Shown: positions 1 through 8,250 of the stretch, one piece after another
Layout of the letters: each line of letters opens with the position of its first letter
How positions within the stretch are numbered: the stretch's first letter is position 1
DNA from: an uncultured Pelagibacteraceae bacterium
GTDB lineage: Bacteria; Pseudomonadota; Alphaproteobacteria; Pelagibacterales; Pelagibacteraceae
Direction: 5' to 3'
Assembly: GCA_902569055.1 (NCBI GenBank)
Contig: CACFSU010000012.1
Span: 1 to 35,944, forward strand
DNA length: 35,944 nucleotides
The notes under the pieces: model-generated
The model's database searches: none
What the model saw: the letters and a program-made list of their open reading frames with translations, nothing else
Told to the model about the DNA's origin: nothing
Made by a program: the position numbers and the translations under genes

Positions 1-752
1 AAGAAATAACAAATAAAACTAAAGTTATAGCTATTACACATTTATCAAACGTAACTGGTTCAATTCTTCCTATTAAAGAAATAACTCAATTAGCTCACTC
101 AAAAGGAATAATTGTTGTAGTAGATGGATGCCAGGGAGGACCTCATCTTAAATTAGATATGCAGGATTTAGATTGTGATTTTTATGCCATCTCATGTCAT
201 AAAATGTATGGACCAACAGGACTAGGAGTTTTGTATGGAAAAAAAAAATGGCTTGAACAACTTCCTCCTTATCAAGGTGGAGGTGGTATGATCAATGAAG
301 TTAAAAAAGATAGAATTTCATATGGAAATCTTCCAAATAAATATGAAGCAGGAACAATGGCAACAGCTCAAGTGATAGCTTTTGATCAGTCGATAAAGTT
401 TTTAGAAAGTATTGGAATTGAAAATATTATCAAACATGAAAAAGAGTTAATTGAGTACGGTCAAGAAATTTTACAAAAAAATAATTCTGTTGAGTTGATT
501 GGAAATCCAAAAAAACGTGGTGGAGTTTTATCTTTTACGATTAAAGGTATTCATGCCCACGACATAGCAACAATTTTAGATGAGACTGGAGTAGCAATTC
601 GAGCTGGTCATCATTGTTGTCAAATACTTCATGATAAATTAGGTATACCTGCGAGCGCAAGAGCTTCTTTAGGTGTTTATAATAATAAAGATGATTTAGA
701 TAAATTAAATGAAGGAATTAATAATTGTAAAAAAATTTTTGATTTAAAATGA
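1..752 (+). CDS. sufS: Cysteine desulfurase SufS, C-terminal part (5' end outside window)
   Basis: PLP-dependent enzyme that takes sulfur from cysteine for Fe-S cluster assembly. The reading frame is open from base 3, so the N-terminus is missing. Visible signatures are VVDGCQ (PLP-contacting Asp), SCHKMYGPTG with the Schiff-base Lys codon at 201-203, and RAGHHC with the catalytic Cys codon at 615-617, followed by a second Cys. The C-terminal ASARASLGVYN segment is typical of group II (SufS-type) enzymes. The stop overlaps the sufU start as ATGA, so the two are probably translationally coupled. The remaining suf genes presumably lie upstream. Family assignment is confident. Confidence 0.95.
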   Translation, partial: EITNKTKVIAITHLSNVTGSILPIKEITQLAHSKGIIVVVDGCQGGPHLKLDMQDLDCDFYAISCHKMYGPTGLGVLYGKKKWLEQLPPYQGGGGMINEVKKDRISYGNLPNKYEAGTMATAQVIAFDQSIKFLESIGIENIIKHEKELIEYGQEILQKNNSVELIGNPKKRGGVLSFTIKGIHAHDIATILDETGVAIRAGHHCCQILHDKLGIPASARASLGVYNNKDDLDKLNEGINNCKKIFDLK

Positions 753-1213
753 ATTTAAAAGAACTATATCAAGAAATAATCCTAGAACATGGAAAAAATC
801 CTAAAAATTTAGGAAAAACTGAAAATTTTAATAAAGATGCAAAAGGAAACAATCCACTGTGCGGAGATAACATTCACGTGTATTTAAAATTAAATGATCA
901 AAGAAAGGTTGAAGATATATCATTTGAAGGCAGTGGATGTGCAATTTCAATGGCTTCTGCTTCAATTATGACAGACTTGATAAAAGGTAAAAGTGATAAC
1001 GAAGCTAAAGAAATTATAGAGGATTTTTTAAAAATGATTAAAGAAAACACAGAACTAAAATCAAGTATATTAAAAGAAGATGATAAAACAAAATTAATGT
1101 GTTTATCAGGAGTTAAACAGTATCCAATGAGAGTTAAGTGTGCTACATTATCTTGGCATACATTAGTTTCAGCGATGGAAAATGATGGTAAAGAAGTTAG
1201 TACAGAAAGCTAA
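749..1213 (+). CDS. sufU: SufU/IscU-like Fe-S assembly protein
   Basis: 154-residue NifU_N-domain protein. It carries the three conserved cysteine motifs of the SufU type: LCGDN near residue 38, GSGCAIS near 65 and VKCATLSW near 128. The insertion between the second and third motifs is the SufU rather than the IscU pattern. SufU proteins accept sulfur from SufS, usually through a zinc site, and the sulfur goes on to cluster assembly on SufBCD. The start overlaps the sufS stop by 4 bases, and sufT follows after 5 bases. It is clearly part of the SUF operon. Confidence 0.93.
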   Translation: MNLKELYQEIILEHGKNPKNLGKTENFNKDAKGNNPLCGDNIHVYLKLNDQRKVEDISFEGSGCAISMASASIMTDLIKGKSDNEAKEIIEDFLKMIKENTELKSSILKEDDKTKLMCLSGVKQYPMRVKCATLSWHTLVSAMENDGKEVSTES

Positions 1214-1218
1214 ATTTT

Positions 1219-1515
1219 ATGGAAGTAAAAGATAAAATTATTGAAGAAATTAGAAAAATTTATGATCCAGAATTACCAGTGAACATTTATGAACTTGGTT
1301 TGATTTATAATATTAAAGTAGATGGTCGTAAAGCTGAAATAAAAATGACTTTAACTACGCCTAATTGTCCAGTTGCTGAAAGTTTGCCCAAAGAAGTTAA
1401 AGAAGGAGCTATGCAAGTCGAGGAAATTGATGATGTTGATCTTCAATTGGTTTGGGATCCACCTTGGACAAAAGATATGATGTCTGATGCTGCTAAATTG
1501 GAATTAAATTTATAA
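1219..1515 (+). CDS. sufT: SufT-type MIP18/DUF59 Fe-S maturation protein
   Basis: 98-residue single-domain DUF59 (MIP18) protein. Signatures are YDPELPVNIYELGLIY near the N-terminus, LTTPNCP with the conserved Cys near residue 55, and WDPPWT near residue 81. SufT proteins help mature Fe-S proteins and commonly sit inside suf operons. Here it lies between sufU and the A-type carrier; its TAA stop shares one base with the next ATG (TAATG). PaaD-like proteins share this fold, but the suf context favours SufT. Confidence 0.9.
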   Translation: MEVKDKIIEEIRKIYDPELPVNIYELGLIYNIKVDGRKAEIKMTLTTPNCPVAESLPKEVKEGAMQVEEIDDVDLQLVWDPPWTKDMMSDAAKLELNL

Positions 1516-1850
1516 TGAATCCCATAATTAAACTCAGTGATAATGCTGCATCAAGAATTAAAGAAATAATGTCTAGTGCTCAAAAAGATTTAATTGGAGT
1601 AAGAGTTTCCGTTAAGTCTGGGGGTTGTGCTGGAATGTCATATGTCATGGAATACTCAAAAGAAATTAATCCAAATGACGAATTGATAGAAGAAAAAGGT
1701 GTTAAAGTTTTTATAGACTCGGCTGCTGTTATGTATCTATTAGGTACAGAAATGGATTATAAAAAAGAGGAATTTTCCTCAACTTTTGTTTTTAATAACC
1801 CTAATGAAACGGAGCGATGCGGCTGTGGGGAATCTTTTAAAACTGACTAA
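1515..1850 (+). CDS. sufA: A-type Fe-S carrier protein (SufA/IscA/HesB family)
   Basis: 111-residue HesB-like protein with the three conserved cysteines of A-type carriers: SGGCAGMSY near residue 38 and the C-terminal CGCGESF. These proteins carry assembled Fe-S clusters to apo-enzymes. It is the last recognisable suf gene, overlapping the sufT stop by one base. SufA, IscA and ErpA cannot be told apart from the sequence alone; the symbol rests on operon context. Confidence 0.9.
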   Translation: MNPIIKLSDNAASRIKEIMSSAQKDLIGVRVSVKSGGCAGMSYVMEYSKEINPNDELIEEKGVKVFIDSAAVMYLLGTEMDYKKEEFSSTFVFNNPNETERCGCGESFKTD

Positions 1851-1869
1851 AAAACAGTATCCCATAAGT

Positions 1870-1895
1870 TGCATAGCAGTATTGCGTAATATGCA
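1870..1895 (+). other. Small inverted repeat after sufA
   Basis: TGCATA and TATGCA form 6-base arms around a 14-base loop in the 66-base gap after the A-type carrier. No T-run follows the 3' arm, so it is not a canonical terminator. TTGCGT at 1882-1887 and TATAAG at 1905-1910 are 17 bases apart and could be a weak promoter for the ORF at 1917, but the -10 would lie only 6 bases from the ATG. Confidence 0.25.
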
Positions 1896-1916
1896 TATCT
1901 TTGATATAAGATTCTT

Positions 1917-2087
1917 ATGAACAAATTTGAATTTAAAAATCTTGTTAAAAATCTTAAAGATTCTTTAAAGGAAAAGACTTTTTTTAAAGATTTACGTAAG
2001 GAAGTAAATACTGGTGCAAACGGCACTCAAGATTACGTTGTTAAAAAAGGTGTTAACAAAGATAGAGTTGCTACAACAAGGCAGTAA
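1917..2087 (+). CDS. Small basic protein of unknown function (56 aa)
   Basis: An ATG-TAA frame of 56 codons fills the gap between the suf operon and glnA. The product is lysine-rich (11 Lys and 3 Arg against 7 acidic residues) and has no membrane segment, signal peptide or cysteine. The first ~30 residues read as an amphipathic helix; the tail is polar (NTGANGTQDYVV, then KDRVATTRQ). The stop codon directly abuts the glnA stop on the other strand, which is the packing seen for real genes here. I do not recognise the family. A chance ORF is possible. Confidence 0.55.
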   Translation: MNKFEFKNLVKNLKDSLKEKTFFKDLRKEVNTGANGTQDYVVKKGVNKDRVATTRQ

Positions 2088-3494
2088 TTAACTACTATAA
2101 TACATCTCAAATTCTACTGGATGTGGTGCATGTTCAAACTTGTGAATTTCTTCAAACTTAAGAGCAATGTAAGCGTCTATTTGATCGTCTGTAAATACAT
2201 TACCTTGAGTTAAAAATTCTCTATCCTTATCTAAACTTTCCATTGCTTCCCTTAGTGATCCGCAAACAGTTGGGATAGCCTTAACTTCTTCAGGTGGTAA
2301 ATCATATAAATCTTTATCAAAAGATTCTCCTGGATGTATCTTATTCTTAATTCCATCTAATCCGGCCATTAACATCGCCGCAAAGGTAAGATAGGGGTTT
2401 CCAGAAGCATCTGGAAATCTAATTTCACATCTCGCACCTTTTTTACTTAAAGTAATTGGAATACGACATGATGCAGATCTATTTCTAGCTGAGTAAGCTA
2501 ACAATACTGGAGCTTCAAAACCGGGAACTAATCTTTTGTAACTATTAGTTGTTGAATTGGCAAATGCATTAATTGCTTTAGCATGTTTTAAAATTCCACC
2601 AATATAATGTAATGCGGTTTCAGATAATCCAGCATAGGCATTACCTGAAAATACCGGTGAATCACCTTTCCAAATAGATTGGTGTATATGCATTCCTGAA
2701 CCATTATCACCCGCAACAGGTTTTGGCATGAATGTTGCAGTTTTTCCAAATGAATGAGTCACCATTTGAACAACATATTTATATAATTGAACGTTATCAG
2801 CTTGATTAACTAAAGTACCAAAGTACATACCAAGCTCATGTTGACTTGGAGCAACTTCATGGTGATGTTTTTCAACTTTAATTCCAACTTCTTTTAAATT
2901 TTTAAGATATTCGCCACGCATATCTTGTTCACTATCTACAGGGGGAACTGGAAAGTAACCACCTTTAACTGGAGGTCTGTGACCCATATTACCATTTTCA
3001 TATTCTTTACCTGAATTGTAAGGACCTTCTTTACTATCAATTTTAAATCCACATTCATTCATGTCGTTTTTAATTTTAACATCATCAAAAACAAAAAATT
3101 CTGGTTCAGGACCAAAAAATGCTTTATCACCAATTCCAGATGCTTTTAAATATTCCTCTGCTTTTTTCGCTACACCTCTTGGATCTCTTTCATAAGGAGT
3201 TTTCTTTACTGCATCTAAAATATCACAAAAAAGTACTGCTGTATTATGAGAAGTAAAAGGATCTAAAAAAAACCTTGAAGTGTCAGGTTTTAAAATCATA
3301 TCTGACTCATTGATAGCTTTCCAACCAGCGATAGATGAACCATCAAAAAAAACACCATTCTTTAACATATCTTCATCCACTACTGTAGCATCCATAGTCA
3401 AATGCTGTAATTTACCTCTTGGGTCTGTAAATCTTAAATCAACAAATTCTGCGTCTTTGTCTTTAATAAATTTTAAAACGTCACTAGCACTCAT
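2088..3494 (-). CDS. glnA: Glutamine synthetase type I
   Basis: 468-residue GSI, the normal length, which makes glutamine from glutamate, ammonia and ATP in the cytoplasm. Visible features are the N-terminal beta-grasp ([14 protein letters not shown]), [10 protein letters not shown] metal-binding segment, [10 protein letters not shown], and [11 protein letters not shown]. The adenylylation tyrosine sits in [11 protein letters not shown] at residue 397, the textbook position, so activity is probably controlled by adenylylation. The start has a strong AAGGAG ribosome site 5 bases upstream. It is transcribed alone, away from the ybaK homologue, with a 141-base divergent spacer. Confidence 0.97.
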   Translation of the reverse strand: MSASDVLKFIKDKDAEFVDLRFTDPRGKLQHLTMDATVVDEDMLKNGVFFDGSSIAGWKAINESDMILKPDTSRFFLDPFTSHNTAVLFCDILDAVKKTPYERDPRGVAKKAEEYLKASGIGDKAFFGPEPEFFVFDDVKIKNDMNECGFKIDSKEGPYNSGKEYENGNMGHRPPVKGGYFPVPPVDSEQDMRGEYLKNLKEVGIKVEKHHHEVAPSQHELGMYFGTLVNQADNVQLYKYVVQMVTHSFGKTATFMPKPVAGDNGSGMHIHQSIWKGDSPVFSGNAYAGLSETALHYIGGILKHAKAINAFANSTTNSYKRLVPGFEAPVLLAYSARNRSASCRIPITLSKKGARCEIRFPDASGNPYLTFAAMLMAGLDGIKNKIHPGESFDKDLYDLPPEEVKAIPTVCGSLREAMESLDKDREFLTQGNVFTDDQIDAYIALKFEEIHKFEHAPHPVEFEMYYSS

Positions 3495-3582
3495 TTTCTC
3501 TCCTTTATAATTCTGATCGTTGTATTACCAAAAAAAGACTGATAATTAATGCTCTTTTACTTAATAACACCTATGCAATTTT

Positions 3583-3598
3583 TACATAAATGTATAAT
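3583..3598 (+). promoter_or_regulatory. Possible promoter -10 and palindrome ahead of ybaK homologue
   Basis: In the glnA/ybaK divergent spacer, TATAAT at 3593-3598 is a perfect -10 hexamer. It overlaps a short palindrome, TACAT-AA-ATGTA (3583-3594), that could be an operator. There is no convincing -35 at 17 bases. The region is very AT-rich, so a chance match is possible. Confidence 0.3.
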
Positions 3599-3635
3599 TA
3601 AATACTTTAAATAACTAACAATTAAAAGTTGAATA

Positions 3636-4115
3636 ATGACTTTATTAGACAAAGAACCTATAAGAAGAGTTGAGAAATCGTTAAAAGAATTTGATCCAAA
3701 ACAAAGTGTTATTATTTTAGAAACTTCAGCGAGAACGGCTGTAGAAGCAGCCTCATCTTTAGGTTGTGAAGTAGGGGCTATTGTAAAAAGTTTACTTTTT
3801 AGAACAGAAAATGATTTCACCCTATGTTTAATTGCTGGAGATAAAAAAGCTTCACTAAATAAGATAAAAAAAGAATTAAATATTAAAGATGCATCTATGG
3901 CTTCACCTGAACAAGTAAAAAACGTTACGGGCTATACTATAGGAGGTGTTTCACCTATTGGACATAAAAATAAAGTTGATATTTTTATAGACAAATCTTT
4001 AGAAAGATTTAGTTGTCTTTTTGCAGCTGCTGGACATCCTAACTGCGTATTTAAAATAAATTTTACTGATTTACAAAAAATAACAGATGGTTCGATTAAA
4101 GAAATAACTGAATGA
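3636..4115 (+). CDS. ybaK: YbaK/EbsC-family aminoacyl-tRNA deacylase
   Basis: 159-residue YbaK/ProX-domain protein, full length for a free-standing deacylase. The conserved lysine lies in GAIVKSLLF, with CLIAGDKKASLNKIKK after it and the GVSPIGHKN and FAAAGHPNCVFKI motifs toward the C-terminus. These proteins hydrolyse mischarged tRNAs; whether this one acts on Cys-, Ala- or another tRNA cannot be read from the sequence. It overlaps the next gene by ATGA, so the two are likely co-translated. Confidence 0.88.
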   Translation: MTLLDKEPIRRVEKSLKEFDPKQSVIILETSARTAVEAASSLGCEVGAIVKSLLFRTENDFTLCLIAGDKKASLNKIKKELNIKDASMASPEQVKNVTGYTIGGVSPIGHKNKVDIFIDKSLERFSCLFAAAGHPNCVFKINFTDLQKITDGSIKEITE

Positions 4116-5002
4116 GGCAACCAAAATTATTAGATTATTTATTATTAGTTTTACTTGCATTGATTTGGGCTTCAGCTTTTTTTAATATAAAAATTGCAAC
4201 TTACTCTTTCGGACCTGTAACGATAGCTTTACTGAGAGTTTTTTTTGGAGCAATTCCAGTTTTATTACTTTGTTATTATAATAAAATAAAAATTGAGGCT
4301 TTCTCTAAAGATTGGCATTGGTTTGCAATGATAGGATTTATAAATTTAGTTGCTCCATTTTTTTTAATTGCTTACGGAATAAAATCTGTTCAAAGTAATT
4401 TGGCGGCTATTTTGATGTCCACAACACCTTTAAGTTCAACTGTGTTAGGACATTTTTATACAAAAAATGAAAAGTTTAATTTTATTAAAACATTTGGAAT
4501 ATTAATTGGTTTTTCGGGAATAATTTATCTATTTTCGGATAATTTATTAATAGATGAAAATAATTTTTTATCTGCGTTATTAATTCTTCTTGGTTCAACT
4601 TGTTATGTAGTTGGTGGAGTTTTAACTTTAAAAATCAGTAAGAAAAAAAATGAAAATGTGACTGGATCAATATTAATTTGGGCAATCATCATCTTAATTC
4701 CACTTGCATCCTTAACAGAACAGCCATGGAATGTTGAACCAAGTTTAGAATCAACAATTTCTGTAATTTATCTAGGTCTGGTATCTACAGGAATTGCTTG
4801 GTTATTAAGATTTAGGATTTTAGTGAACAATGGTCTAATATTTCAATCACAAGTATCATATTTAATTCCAATTTTTGGAACTATTTTAAGTTACATTTTT
4901 TTAAAAGAGTTAATTACAATTAAAGTATTAATTTCATTAATTGCGGTTTGTGTAGGTGTTTATTTTGTTAGAAAAGCAGATAATAAAAAACTACTTAAGT
5001 GA
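4112..5002 (+). CDS. EamA/DMT-superfamily permease
   Basis: 296-residue inner-membrane protein with about ten hydrophobic helices arranged as two EamA repeats. The N-terminal LLALIWASAFFNIKIA and the mid-protein ILLGSTCYVVGGVLTLKI mark the starts of the two halves. The length is typical of drug/metabolite exporters. The substrate is unknown. It is coupled to the YbaK-type gene by a 4-base overlap, and its 3' end runs 12 bases into the convergent methyltransferase gene. Confidence 0.85.
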   Translation: MRQPKLLDYLLLVLLALIWASAFFNIKIATYSFGPVTIALLRVFFGAIPVLLLCYYNKIKIEAFSKDWHWFAMIGFINLVAPFFLIAYGIKSVQSNLAAILMSTTPLSSTVLGHFYTKNEKFNFIKTFGILIGFSGIIYLFSDNLLIDENNFLSALLILLGSTCYVVGGVLTLKISKKKNENVTGSILIWAIIILIPLASLTEQPWNVEPSLESTISVIYLGLVSTGIAWLLRFRILVNNGLIFQSQVSYLIPIFGTILSYIFLKELITIKVLISLIAVCVGVYFVRKADNKKLLK

Positions 5003-5896
5003 AGCAAAAGCTTTTATATGTGAAGGTCTTGTTTCACAACATCCACCCAATATTGTAGCACCTGCATCCTTAAATTTCTTAGCAAATTCTAACATTTTTT
5101 CCGGAGTTAAATCTAAACGTACCCCAAGAAATTCATTTGGATTACCATTGGATTTTTCGAAAGTTGAAGTATACCCATCATTTTTGGGTTTAGTTGTAAC
5201 AAATCCATTTATTTTAAATCCAAAAGGAACATTTAAACTTTTTAATTCTTGAAGATTAATTTCATAATTTTCTGGTGAAACACATGAAAGCATAATACCT
5301 AGTAAATGTTTATCAATTATATTTTTTATTTCTGAAATTTTTTCTCCGCTTGGCAAATTTGTTCCCTCAGAAATATGAATACCAATTAAATAAGGTTTAT
5401 TTAATTCTTTTATTGCCTGGACTCCACATTTAAATTCTTTGATGCTACTCCAAACATCAAAATAAAAAAAATCAACATAAGGGTTTAGTAATTTAGCCTG
5501 TTCTTTAAAATCTTTAATAATCTCTTCTTCAGTTCTATCATCAGACTCATAAGTTAGATTTTGTGGAGGCAAACCACCAGCTATCAAAATATTTGGAAAT
5601 TCTCCTTTAACAGCAAAAGCAATTTCACCAGCTTTCTTATTTAAATATTCAAATTTATCTTCAACATTATTATCTCGTAATCTTTTACGTCTAGTAGTAA
5701 AAGTTGTGGTTACTATAATTTCAGCGCCAGCTTTTACGAAATCTCTATGAGTATCTAGTAATAGTTGGTGATAATTCTTATCTAATAATGCATTTGCACT
5801 CCACAATGTTCCTCTTGGTTTCATCCCTCTTGCAAGAAGTTCTTGCCCCATACCACCATCTAAAATTCTAGTTTGTTTGAAAAAATTTAAGTCCAT
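4991..5896 (-). CDS. bhmT: Homocysteine S-methyltransferase family protein
   Basis: 301-residue Pfam S-methyl_trans barrel enzyme that would methylate homocysteine to methionine. It starts with RILDGGMGQELLARG. Zinc-binding cysteines are visible in MLSCVSPEN and in the C-terminal GGCCETRPSHI. The methyl donor (betaine, S-methylmethionine or other) cannot be settled from sequence; the bhmT symbol follows the SAR11 genes that carry the same riboswitch leader. The ATG has a GGTGAGG ribosome site 5 bases upstream, and that site is part of the SAM-V pseudoknot, so translation should fall when SAM is plentiful. Confidence 0.88.
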   Translation of the reverse strand: MDLNFFKQTRILDGGMGQELLARGMKPRGTLWSANALLDKNYHQLLLDTHRDFVKAGAEIIVTTTFTTRRKRLRDNNVEDKFEYLNKKAGEIAFAVKGEFPNILIAGGLPPQNLTYESDDRTEEEIIKDFKEQAKLLNPYVDFFYFDVWSSIKEFKCGVQAIKELNKPYLIGIHISEGTNLPSGEKISEIKNIIDKHLLGIMLSCVSPENYEINLQELKSLNVPFGFKINGFVTTKPKNDGYTSTFEKSNGNPNEFLGVRLDLTPEKMLEFAKKFKDAGATILGGCCETRPSHIKAFASLK

Positions 5897-5901
5897 TTTA
5901 T

Positions 5902-5940
5902 CCTCACCTTTTTAGTGCTTTAGCTTTATGCAGGGTGCAC
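5902..5940 (-). promoter_or_regulatory. SAM-V-type riboswitch aptamer
   Basis: Read on the minus strand, GUGC (5940-5937) pairs with GCAC (5918-5915). ACC (5936-5934) pairs with GGU (5908-5906), giving an H-type pseudoknot around the CAUAAAGCUAAAGCAC core. The second helix uses the ribosome-binding GGUGAGG of the methyltransferase, so ligand binding would hide it. Core sequence, topology and target gene match the SAM-V class of marine alphaproteobacteria. The match was made by eye, not by a covariance model. Confidence 0.82.
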
Positions 5941-5980
5941 AATATAGCTCAACTACCTACTGACTGATTATTATGGGAAT

Positions 5981-6022
5981 TCCGTTTTAGCAGTTTATGC
6001 CCGCAATAGGATCAAATCGGCA
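5981..6022 (-). promoter_or_regulatory. SAM-II-type riboswitch aptamer
   Basis: On the minus strand UGCC (6022-6019) pairs with GGCA (6001-5998), and UCC (6011-6009) can pair with GGA (5983-5981). The conserved SAM-II strings GAUUUGAUCCUAUUGC and CUGCUAAAACGGA lie between and after them. It sits about 40 bases upstream of the SAM-V element in the same leader. A GGAATTCC palindrome follows, but no T-tract terminator is evident in the spacer. Confidence 0.8.
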
Positions 6023-6063
6023 ATTTAAATATATTCGAAATTTTAAAATTAATCAAATATAGT

Positions 6064-6810
6064 TTATAAAAAAATCTTGATACCCATCCTAATAGATATA
6101 AATAAAACCAAGAATGATGTAATTATTGCAAGTATTCTACTAGTAAAAATTTTTAAGTTTAAATAATTTCCTATAAGACCACCAATAAAAACACATAAAA
6201 ATAAAGGTAAATAGTTTAATAACTCAATTAAAATATTTTCTTTTGTAAGTTGTCCTAATATCCCAGAAATTGAGTTAATTAATATAAACAAAGAAGCTGT
6301 TGTAACAATTATTTTTGGTTTTTCTGATTTAAGTAAAAAAAGAATTGGACTTAAAAAAATACCACCACCAATACCTACTATTCCAGAAATTAAACCTAAA
6401 AAAGATCCTATTAAGATTGAAAAAAAAAAGTTAAGTTTTTTTATTGTTATGTTTTTATCATCATAAGATTTATTGTTTATCAACAATAATAAGCCTGCAA
6501 TAGACAAAACCACAAATAATACGATTTCGAAAATATCTTTTTCAATTTTTAGTGTCCCTCCTATAAATGCGAATGGAACTGAGCCAATTAAAAAAGGTAT
6601 TAATAATTTTAAGTTGTGATTTCCAGCTCTTACATAGTTAATAGAGTTACCTGTAACAACGATTATATTGCAGAGTAAGGCTATTACAGGAAAAATATAG
6701 TAGGGGATATCCCAAATAAGTAATAAAGCTAAATAAGTTGATCCACCACCAAAGCCAACACTTGAGTATAATATAGCTGTTATAAAAAATAATATTGATA
6801 ATATAATCAT
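6064..6810 (-). CDS. TauE/SafE-family membrane exporter
   Basis: 248-residue integral membrane protein of the TauE/SafE (former DUF81) family, with about eight hydrophobic helices. Each half carries the family's glycine-rich motif: SSVGFGGGSTYLALLL near residue 17 and SGIVGIGGGIFLSPILFLL near residue 142. Family members export sulfite, sulfoacetate or other small organic anions. The presence of a sulfite dehydrogenase in this window makes a sulfur anion plausible, but this is inference. Its start is only 12 bases from that of the divergent moaB. Confidence 0.85.
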   Translation of the reverse strand: MIILSILFFITAILYSSVGFGGGSTYLALLLIWDIPYYIFPVIALLCNIIVVTGNSINYVRAGNHNLKLLIPFLIGSVPFAFIGGTLKIEKDIFEIVLFVVLSIAGLLLLINNKSYDDKNITIKKLNFFFSILIGSFLGLISGIVGIGGGIFLSPILFLLKSEKPKIIVTTASLFILINSISGILGQLTKENILIELLNYLPLFLCVFIGGLIGNYLNLKIFTSRILAIITSFLVLFISIRMGIKIFL

Positions 6811-6822
6811 ATTAAAAAAATT

Positions 6823-7323
6823 ATGAAAGTGAATATAGCACTTCTAACTGTAACAGATACTAGAACATTTGATAATGATAAATCGGGAGCAATCTTAGTA
6901 AATAAAATTAAAGAGGCTAATCATATGTTGATAGATAGAAAAATATGTAAAGATGAAAAGGAAGAAATAGTTTTAATATTAAAAGAATGGCTCAACAACG
7001 AAAAAATTGATGTTATCATAACTACAGGAGGAACAGGTCTTACAGGTAGAGACATAACTCCGGAGGCACTGGAAGAAGTTGCAGATAAACAAATACCAGG
7101 ATTTGGAGAAATTTTTAGAAATATTAGTTTGAAATCGGTTGGCACATCAGCAATACAATCTAGAGCTTCTGCAGTATTGTCAAATGGCAAGTATGTTTTT
7201 GCTTTACCTGGATCGTCAGGTGGGGTCACAGATGCTTGGGAAGGAATCTTAAAACATCAACTAGATATTAATCATAAACCATGTAACTTTGTAGAATTGT
7301 TTCCAAGATTAAAAGAAAAATAA
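6823..7323 (+). CDS. moaB: Molybdopterin adenylyltransferase (MoaB/Mog family)
   Basis: 166-residue MoCF-domain protein that adenylates molybdopterin before molybdate insertion. Key motifs are the N-terminal VNIALLTVTDTRTFDNDKSG, the TTGGTGLTGRD nucleotide/pterin loop near residue 66, and FALPGSSGGVTDAWE near residue 126. It lies at the edge of the molybdenum island. Its stop directly abuts the stop of the convergent DUF1244 gene. MoaB and MogA are hard to separate by sequence; length and the start favour MoaB. Confidence 0.92.
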   Translation: MKVNIALLTVTDTRTFDNDKSGAILVNKIKEANHMLIDRKICKDEKEEIVLILKEWLNNEKIDVIITTGGTGLTGRDITPEALEEVADKQIPGFGEIFRNISLKSVGTSAIQSRASAVLSNGKYVFALPGSSGGVTDAWEGILKHQLDINHKPCNFVELFPRLKEK

Positions 7324-7569
7324 TTATTTTTGATACTTTTCTTTCCACTCAGAATATGGCATCCCATAAACATGTTTTCTAGAATCTGGATCTGAAATAG
7401 TGATACCTTTTTTTTCAGCTTCTTCTCGATACCATCTTGATAAACAATTTCTACAGAAGCCTGCTAAATTCATTAGATCGATATTTTGAACATCTTTTCT
7501 TTTTCTTAAATGTTCAATCAATCTTTCAAAGGTAGCTGATTGTAATTCTTTTTTTGTATTATCATCCAT
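7324..7569 (-). CDS. DUF1244 small protein
   Basis: 81-residue cytosolic protein matching the DUF1244 pattern from memory. It has DVQNIDLMNLAGFCRNCLSRWY in the middle, with a Cys-x-x-Cys pair, and the C-terminal VYGMPYSEWKEKYQ. The family is widespread in proteobacteria and has no established function. The start codon is 30 bases from the divergent coxG-like gene and the stop abuts the moaB stop. No ribosome site is obvious. Confidence 0.85.
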   Translation of the reverse strand: MDDNTKKELQSATFERLIEHLRKRKDVQNIDLMNLAGFCRNCLSRWYREEAEKKGITISDPDSRKHVYGMPYSEWKEKYQK

Positions 7570-7599
7570 AATTATATATGTTAGTCTTTTGTTTCACTT

Positions 7600-8181
7600 A
7601 TGAAATTATCTGGATCATATCAAATTAATTTAGAAAAACAAAAAGTTTGGGAAGCTTTAAATGATCCAGAGATATTAAAAAAAGCTATACCAGGTTGTGA
7701 AGAATTTATAAAAAAATCAGACACTGAGTTTACTGCTAAAGCTACAAATAAAATTGGACCTTTTAATGCAAGTTTTACAGGTGATATTGAATTAGGAGAT
7801 CTTAACCCACCAGATAGTTATAAAATATCAGGTTCAGGAAATTCTCCAGTTGGATTTGCTTCAGGAGAAGCTAGTGTAAAATTAGAAGATCACGATAATG
7901 GAACTAAACTTTCTTATGAAGTGCAGGCAAATGTTGGTGGAAAAATAGCTCAAGTAGGCTCTAGATTAATTGATATGACAGCAAAAAAAATGGCTGATAT
8001 ATTTTTCGGTAAATTTTCAGAATTAATTTCAAAAGATGAAAATTTATCAAGAGAACTTCCAGATATCAGTGAACTAAGTTCTGACAGCTCAATTACAAAT
8101 AATAAAAAAACTAATCCAAAAATACTTATTTATTCAGCTGTAGTTTTAGCAGCGGCAATAATTATTTACTCATTTTTTTAA
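7600..8181 (+). CDS. coxG: CoxG-like SRPBCC protein with C-terminal membrane anchor
   Basis: 193 residues: an SRPBCC-fold domain (about 1-145) that begins LSGSYQINLEKQKVWEALND and includes the CoxG-typical AIPGCEEF and EVQANVGGKIAQVGSRLID. A polar linker and a single C-terminal hydrophobic helix (IYSAVVLAAAIIIYSFF) follow. CoxG proteins accompany CO-dehydrogenase-type enzymes and are thought to tie them to the membrane electron chain. The gene is 125 bases upstream of coxS on the same strand, so it may be a separate unit or the start of the operon. Confidence 0.87.
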   Translation: MKLSGSYQINLEKQKVWEALNDPEILKKAIPGCEEFIKKSDTEFTAKATNKIGPFNASFTGDIELGDLNPPDSYKISGSGNSPVGFASGEASVKLEDHDNGTKLSYEVQANVGGKIAQVGSRLIDMTAKKMADIFFGKFSELISKDENLSRELPDISELSSDSSITNNKKTNPKILIYSAVVLAAAIIIYSFF

Positions 8182-8250
8182 AAACCTTATTTTTAAATAA
8201 AAAATTATAATAAAATTCACGCAAAAGTAGAATTATAATTTAATTAATAA

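Noticed and set aside
3280-3510. Open frame antisense to glnA
   Set aside because: It lies wholly opposite the well-conserved glutamine synthetase start and has no ribosome site or recognisable domain.
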